A stretch of 64,000 bases of DNA, taken from Paraburkholderia sp. BCC1886 (GTDB lineage: Bacteria > Pseudomonadota > Gammaproteobacteria > Burkholderiales > Burkholderiaceae). The notes below the pieces were generated by a model that saw nothing but the letters and a program-made list of their open reading frames with translations, made no database searches and had not been told where the DNA came from. The first letter of the stretch is position 1, and each line of letters opens with the position of its first letter. Positions 60,266 through 64,000 of this stretch are shown here, piece after piece. The position numbers and the translations under genes were made by a program. The stretch spans positions 62,001 to 126,000 of the forward strand of contig NZ_CAAJGK010000034.1 of assembly GCF_900996245.1 (NCBI RefSeq), read 5' to 3'.

Positions 60266-61630
60266 ATGAGCGATGCGAGCACGCCGGACTATGCCTTTTA
60301 CGGCGACGACTTCACCGGCGCCACCGACACGCTCGCTCATCTCGCCCGCGCCGGTCTGCGGACGATGTTGTTCTTCGGGCCGCCGGACGCTGCGCGTCTT
60401 GATGCGCTGGGTCGCTTCGACGCTATCGGGATTGCCGGCGCCGCGCGCACGATGGCGCCGGCCGAGCAGCAACAGGAACTCGATCAGGCAGGCGCGGCCT
60501 TCGCAGCACTCGGTGTGCGCGTGATGCACTACAAGGTGTGTTCGACGTTCGATAGCGCGCCGCAGACCGGCAGCATCGGCGTGGCGATTCGTAGCTTGCG
60601 AAAGTACTGCGCGAATCCGCTGGTCGCGATCGTGGGCGGTCAACCGAATCTGCGGCGCTATTGCGTGTTCGGTGAGTTGTACGCCGCTGCTGGAGCGGAC
60701 GATCACGCGAACTCGATCTACCGGATCGATCGTCATCCGACGATGAGCCGTCACCCCGTCACGCCGATGAACGAGGCGGACTTGCGCGTGCATTTGCGGC
60801 ATCAGGGCGTGGAGAACATACAGTCGGTTGACTGGCGTAGCTATGCAGCGGGCGATACCGCATTGCTGGCGGAGGTAGATCGTCGGCTCGAGTCGAAGCC
60901 CGATGCATTGCTATTCGATGTACTCGACGATTCCCATTTGCAAGCGATTGGAAATGTGATCTCGCGTCATGCGACTTACGATGCGCCGCTTCTGGCGGTC
61001 GGTGCGAGCAGTGTGGCGCAGGCTTATGCATCGGCTTCGGCCTCGGCCTTTGCTTCGTTGGTCGACGCTCCACGGCTTTCGCGCGCCCGAGGACCGGTGC
61101 TTTTGATGGCAGGCAGTCTCTCGCCTTTAACCGAAGTGCAGATTGCGGCTGCGCATTCCTATTTGCGCGTCGAGTTGGACCCATTGCAAATGACCGGCGA
61201 AGACGCGGCCAATTATCTTGCCGCACGTGTCGCCGCGATCGTGGGACCGTTGCGTGACGGGCGCAACGTGCTCGCATTTACGACGCGGCGCGGCGCGCAT
61301 GAAGCCGGCGCGGGCGGCGCGCTGCCGCAACTCGCGCATGCCTGCGCGGCGTTGTTGCGACAGGTGGTGAGTGCAGTGAAGCTGCATCGCGTCGGCATTG
61401 CGGGCGGCGACACGTCGAGCATTGCCGTGCGCGCGCTCGGCGCGTGGGGACTGTCTTACCTCGCGCCGTTGTCGGCAGGCGTGACCGTGTGCCGCCTGCA
61501 CGCCGACCGGCCCGCACTCGACGGCATGGAGATCATGCTCAAAGGCGGCCAGATGGGCGATGCCGATCTGTTCGAGCAGTTGATCGCCGGCTATGGTGCC
61601 GAGGCCCGTAACGAGATCGTTAAGGCCTAG
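60266..61630 (+). CDS. Four-carbon acid sugar kinase family (DUF1537) protein
   Basis: The 454-residue protein has the two-domain DUF1537 layout: an N-terminal substrate domain beginning YAFYGDDFTGATDTLAHLA and a C-terminal nucleotide-binding domain with VGIAGGDTSSIAVRALG and MLKGGQMGD. Family members (OtnK, DtnK, OiaK) phosphorylate C4 acids or branched sugar acids with ATP in the cytosol. Next to a RuBisCO-like gene the OiaK role (3-oxo-isoapionate 4-kinase) is the best guess. GAGGAGAG precedes the ATG at 60266, 26 bases after the RuBisCO-like stop. Its stop overlaps that of the convergent SDR gene by four bases. Confidence 0.9.
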   Translation: MSDASTPDYAFYGDDFTGATDTLAHLARAGLRTMLFFGPPDAARLDALGRFDAIGIAGAARTMAPAEQQQELDQAGAAFAALGVRVMHYKVCSTFDSAPQTGSIGVAIRSLRKYCANPLVAIVGGQPNLRRYCVFGELYAAAGADDHANSIYRIDRHPTMSRHPVTPMNEADLRVHLRHQGVENIQSVDWRSYAAGDTALLAEVDRRLESKPDALLFDVLDDSHLQAIGNVISRHATYDAPLLAVGASSVAQAYASASASAFASLVDAPRLSRARGPVLLMAGSLSPLTEVQIAAAHSYLRVELDPLQMTGEDAANYLAARVAAIVGPLRDGRNVLAFTTRRGAHEAGAGGALPQLAHACAALLRQVVSAVKLHRVGIAGGDTSSIAVRALGAWGLSYLAPLSAGVTVCRLHADRPALDGMEIMLKGGQMGDADLFEQLIAGYGAEARNEIVKA

Positions 61631-62427
61631 CCGTTGTCTGCGAAGCCCGGGTACAGGGTCATGCCGCCATCCACGAACAGCGTCGTGCCGACGACATAGT
61701 CGCTCTGGTCCGACGCGAGCCATACGGCGGCCTGGCCGATGTCTTCCGCTTCGCCCACGCGTCCGTAGGGGATCAGCTTCAATAGCTTGTCCAGTGCTTC
61801 TTGCGTTCCCCATGCATCCTTGTTGATGGGCGTGCGTATCGCGCCGGGCGCAATCGAGTTGACACGAATGCGCTCAGGCGCGACTTCCTGTGCGAGCGAT
61901 TTCATGAACATCTGAATACCGCCTTTGGATGCCGCGTAATTGACGTGCCCGGCCCATGGAATGACCTCGTGAACCGAGCTCATGCAGATAATCTTGCCCA
62001 ATGCCTTCGACACCGCGCGTGGCCCGCGACGACGAAACTCTTTCACGGCGGCTTGCGTGGTGAGGAATTGACCAGTGAGATTGGTGGACAGTACCTTTTG
62101 CCAGTCTTCCAATGTCATTTCGGCGAATGCGCTGTCTTTCTGCAGGCCCGAATTGGCAACCACGATATCCACTGTGTCGAAACGTTTGCGGCATGCGTCG
62201 AACATGCTGTCGACTTGCGCGGGATCGGATACGTCGGCTTTGACGGCTAGTGCAAAGCCGCCTGCGCGTTCAATTTCTTCAGCGAGTTTTTCCGCCGCTT
62301 CGGCGTTGGAGTGGTAATTCAACACGACCGCCGCGCCTGCTTGGGCGAGCGCTTGCGCGACGCCGTAGCCAATGCCGGAACTGGCGCCGGTGATCAACGC
62401 GACCTGGTTATCGAGTAACTTTTCCAT
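61627..62427 (-). CDS. Short-chain dehydrogenase, glucose 1-dehydrogenase-like
   Basis: The 266-residue classical SDR has TGASSGIG (residues 14-21), VANSG, the catalytic Ser in CMSSVHEV, YAASKGG (Tyr/Lys) and the final VVGTTLFVDGGMTLYPGFADNG, the Bacillus glucose 1-dehydrogenase type of C terminus. An oxidised sugar or polyol is a likely product, with NAD(P). The gene is convergent with the kinase and so has its own promoter. It may supply the sugar acid of the TRAP locus or act separately. The ATG at 62427 has GGAGAGA upstream. Confidence 0.9.
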   Translation of the reverse strand: MEKLLDNQVALITGASSGIGYGVAQALAQAGAAVVLNYHSNAEAAEKLAEEIERAGGFALAVKADVSDPAQVDSMFDACRKRFDTVDIVVANSGLQKDSAFAEMTLEDWQKVLSTNLTGQFLTTQAAVKEFRRRGPRAVSKALGKIICMSSVHEVIPWAGHVNYAASKGGIQMFMKSLAQEVAPERIRVNSIAPGAIRTPINKDAWGTQEALDKLLKLIPYGRVGEAEDIGQAAVWLASDQSDYVVGTTLFVDGGMTLYPGFADNG

Positions 62428-62481
62428 TCTCTCTCCGGCGCTTTGCTTGAAGTGGAGTGCGGATGTGAGCGAGCACATAAC

Positions 62482-62541
62482 AAAGCCGCCGGATAATGAG
62501 TAGGCCTTGCATCAAGCTCTACATCACTATCCGGCGGCTTT
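62482..62541 (-). terminator. Long hairpin terminator after the DUF3309 gene
   Basis: AAAGCCGCCGGATA (62482-62495) and TATCCGGCGGCTTT (62528-62541) form a perfect 14-bp stem with a 32-base loop that can itself fold. On the minus strand it lies 37 bases after the DUF3309 stop and is followed by TTTGTT; on the plus strand it has five T residues. It probably ends the DUF3309 message and shields the SDR promoter. Confidence 0.7.
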
Positions 62542-62578
62542 TTCGGTTCGTTTCACGGAACCGGGTATTGCCGAGTGG

Positions 62579-62734
62579 CTATATCACACCCATGACCAGC
62601 AACACGATAACGACGATCACCACGATGCCGATACCGCCAGTCGGTGCATAGCCCCACGAACGGCTGTGCGGCCACGAAGGAAGTGCGCCGATAAGAAGAA
62701 GAATCAGCACAACCAGAAGAATAGTTCCCAACAT
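62579..62734 (-). CDS. DUF3309 family small membrane protein
   Basis: The 51-residue protein has two hydrophobic helices (LGTILLVVLILLLIGALP and a C-terminal Ile/Val-rich helix) around a short SWPHSRSWGYAPTGG loop, the DUF3309 pattern. GGAGG lies seven bases before the ATG at 62734; the frame opens at 62785 without support. Its function is unknown. It stands alone, with the long hairpin at 62482-62541 as terminator. Confidence 0.85.
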   Translation of the reverse strand: MLGTILLVVLILLLIGALPSWPHSRSWGYAPTGGIGIVVIVVIVLLVMGVI

Positions 62735-62962
62735 ATAGATACCTCCGCTTGGTTGATTGGACCTGCATTTACGACTGGCTTGCAATTCCTTTTGCGGGAG
62801 CTGCGGCAGCTTTATCGATGATTGAGGGTCAGCAAGCGGTGTGCCTGGGGAGTATGTTTGAAACGACGGTGGTACTACAGGCCTCCTGCCTCCTGTAACG
62901 AGCAGCGCTCCGGCGACCGGGCCGACTCAGTCGCAGATGAGCCGGCGGCAGCGGTAAGTGAA

Positions 62963-63817
62963 TCAACCTTCGGCAAGATTTCCTCTCAAGGAGACCTCGA
63001 TTCTGTCGACGATTTCCCGTGAACCATCGCTGAATTTTCGGGCGAAAAAAAGTTCCTGGTTGTCGTCGTCGAGAAGAGTTTGGATATGCCGGTTCGAGAA
63101 TGGTCCAGGTGCCGGGTCGGTCGTCCAGTCCTGGAAGAGCCAGGAATTTCTCACATGCTTTGCAAATTTCGAGTGTCCAATGATCGTGTGGAACAAGGAC
63201 TCTTCGACGCACCATCCCCCCTTGTAGAAATCGATCAATTTCCGATTGATACGGATTTCGTCGATGACATGTCTCAAGCACTCGTCGGTTAGCGCCCACC
63301 AAGTGGTTCCATGGAATACGTCAGAGATGGGGAGTTTTCTTCGATACGCCAGGCCGATCATCAATTCCGTCATGATCATGATCCTGGATTTGATACTTTT
63401 ATTTCTTCGGTCGAACCCGTCGAAGTGCAGGCGGGTGAGCCGGTTGGCGGGTTTGTCTTTGAAGAAACCTTTTCGCAACGTTATTATTTCTCGCCCACCT
63501 TCGAGTTCCGAGATAATTCTGGCATTTGACTTTATCGGATAGTCGGACCCACTCAGCAGGACGTGTCGGTCTGCGCCGAGTGCGATTGATCGCTCCGCGA
63601 GATTAATGATCGCCTGTTGGTGGCTCCATCCGCCCCACCAAACTGGAATGGAATCTATAAAAGATACGTCGCGGCCAAAATCCCGCGCCGGCGAAGCCGA
63701 TTTTTTATCGTAATGAATAATGAAGCTGATTTCTGCTTCGGTAGTTCGCAACGCTTGAATAAGGCGATCGAGATGCTGCGCGTTTGCGAAAGCGCTAATT
63801 AAATAGTTTATTTTCAT
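62963..63817 (-). CDS. GT14-type glycosyltransferase (core-2/I-branching family)
   Basis: The 284-residue protein matches the GT14 beta-GlcNAc/xylosyltransferase-like family: start INYLISAFANAQHLDRLIQALR, then SFIIHYDKKS, VWWGGWSHQQAIINLAERS, HVLLSGSDYPIKS and WWALTDECLRHVI with a late GGWCVEESLFHTII. No signal peptide or membrane segment is present, so it would work on the inner side in surface polysaccharide or glycan synthesis. Base composition is visibly more AT-rich than the rest of the window and Lys/Ile/Asn codons are frequent, suggesting transfer. The remaining 183 bases to the window end hold no gene. Confidence 0.85.
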   Translation of the reverse strand: MKINYLISAFANAQHLDRLIQALRTTEAEISFIIHYDKKSASPARDFGRDVSFIDSIPVWWGGWSHQQAIINLAERSIALGADRHVLLSGSDYPIKSNARIISELEGGREIITLRKGFFKDKPANRLTRLHFDGFDRRNKSIKSRIMIMTELMIGLAYRRKLPISDVFHGTTWWALTDECLRHVIDEIRINRKLIDFYKGGWCVEESLFHTIIGHSKFAKHVRNSWLFQDWTTDPAPGPFSNRHIQTLLDDDNQELFFARKFSDGSREIVDRIEVSLRGNLAEG

Positions 63818-64000
63818 ATTTCCCCCGTATTTATAAAATCGAGCTGCTCACTTTTGCCCCGGAAACATGCAAAAGTCGAGCCACCGGCGCGGGAACGCAA
63901 GGGGCGTTTTTAGCCTCTGTGTGACGAGTTCGGATTGTGTCTCGCCTATCCGTGACCAGCGCTCGCCACGCCTTTACTGTCTTGGTCGTTGAGCGCAGTC

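Overview
The window is GC-rich, densely packed chromosomal DNA from a soil- or plant-associated betaproteobacterium. The many sugar, polyol and aromatic catabolic islands with dedicated regulators, a Burkholderia-type trimeric porin, MHS-family transporters and tripartite EmrAB/NodT efflux point to Burkholderiaceae, most likely Paraburkholderia. This placement is an inference from gene content; no rRNA or marker gene is present. No tRNA, rRNA, insertion sequence, prophage or CRISPR array was seen.

Layout. 1-5948: end of an EAL phosphodiesterase, a KfrA-like coiled-coil DNA-binding protein, an oxidoreductase/small-protein pair opposite an AraC regulator, a YghU-type glutathione transferase and a LysR regulator. 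6061-12173: DHA2 permease, HlyD adaptor and NodT outer-membrane lipoprotein (efflux), then an ABC exporter. 12219-18475: a divergent ABC sugar/polyol uptake locus (binding protein and two permeases on minus; SDR dehydrogenase, ATPase and RpiR regulator on plus) with inverted repeats between the halves. 18497-28708: a LacI-controlled beta-galactoside locus (ATPase, binding protein, two permeases, GH42 and GH35 beta-galactosidases). Its leader holds two LacI-type palindromes, an intrinsic terminator and a 31-codon ORF. 28725-31284: LysR regulator and methylmalonate-semialdehyde dehydrogenase.

31573-41824 looks like an uncharacterised catabolic regulon: MHS transporter, amidase, two NodB-fold proteins (one lacking metal ligands), LysR and AraC regulators, an AA_synth (DUF1185) protein, a porin and a second MHS transporter. 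An almost identical 26-bp element lies in both divergent promoter regions. 41843-48547: a Fic protein with a duplicated upstream repeat array, two overlapping IclR regulators, and a divergent operon of an MBL-fold protein, a flavin monooxygenase and a DUF2783 protein, probably for an aromatic compound. 48602-53462: Sfp-type phosphopantetheinyl transferase, a degenerate PPTase-like protein with an unknown partner, a nitroreductase behind a Fur-box-like palindrome, a YbfB-type MFS and an Lrp/AsnC regulator.

53867-62427: a 24-codon membrane peptide, then a LacI-controlled TRAP locus: DctP, fused DctQM, VOC protein, RuBisCO-like protein and DUF1537 sugar-acid kinase, with a convergent SDR. The RuBisCO-like protein plus kinase resembles the transcarboxylase/hydrolase branch of apiose/isoapionate breakdown, but the enzymes expected upstream are absent, so the substrate is open. 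62579-63817: a DUF3309 membrane peptide and a visibly more AT-rich GT14-type glycosyltransferase, suggesting transfer.
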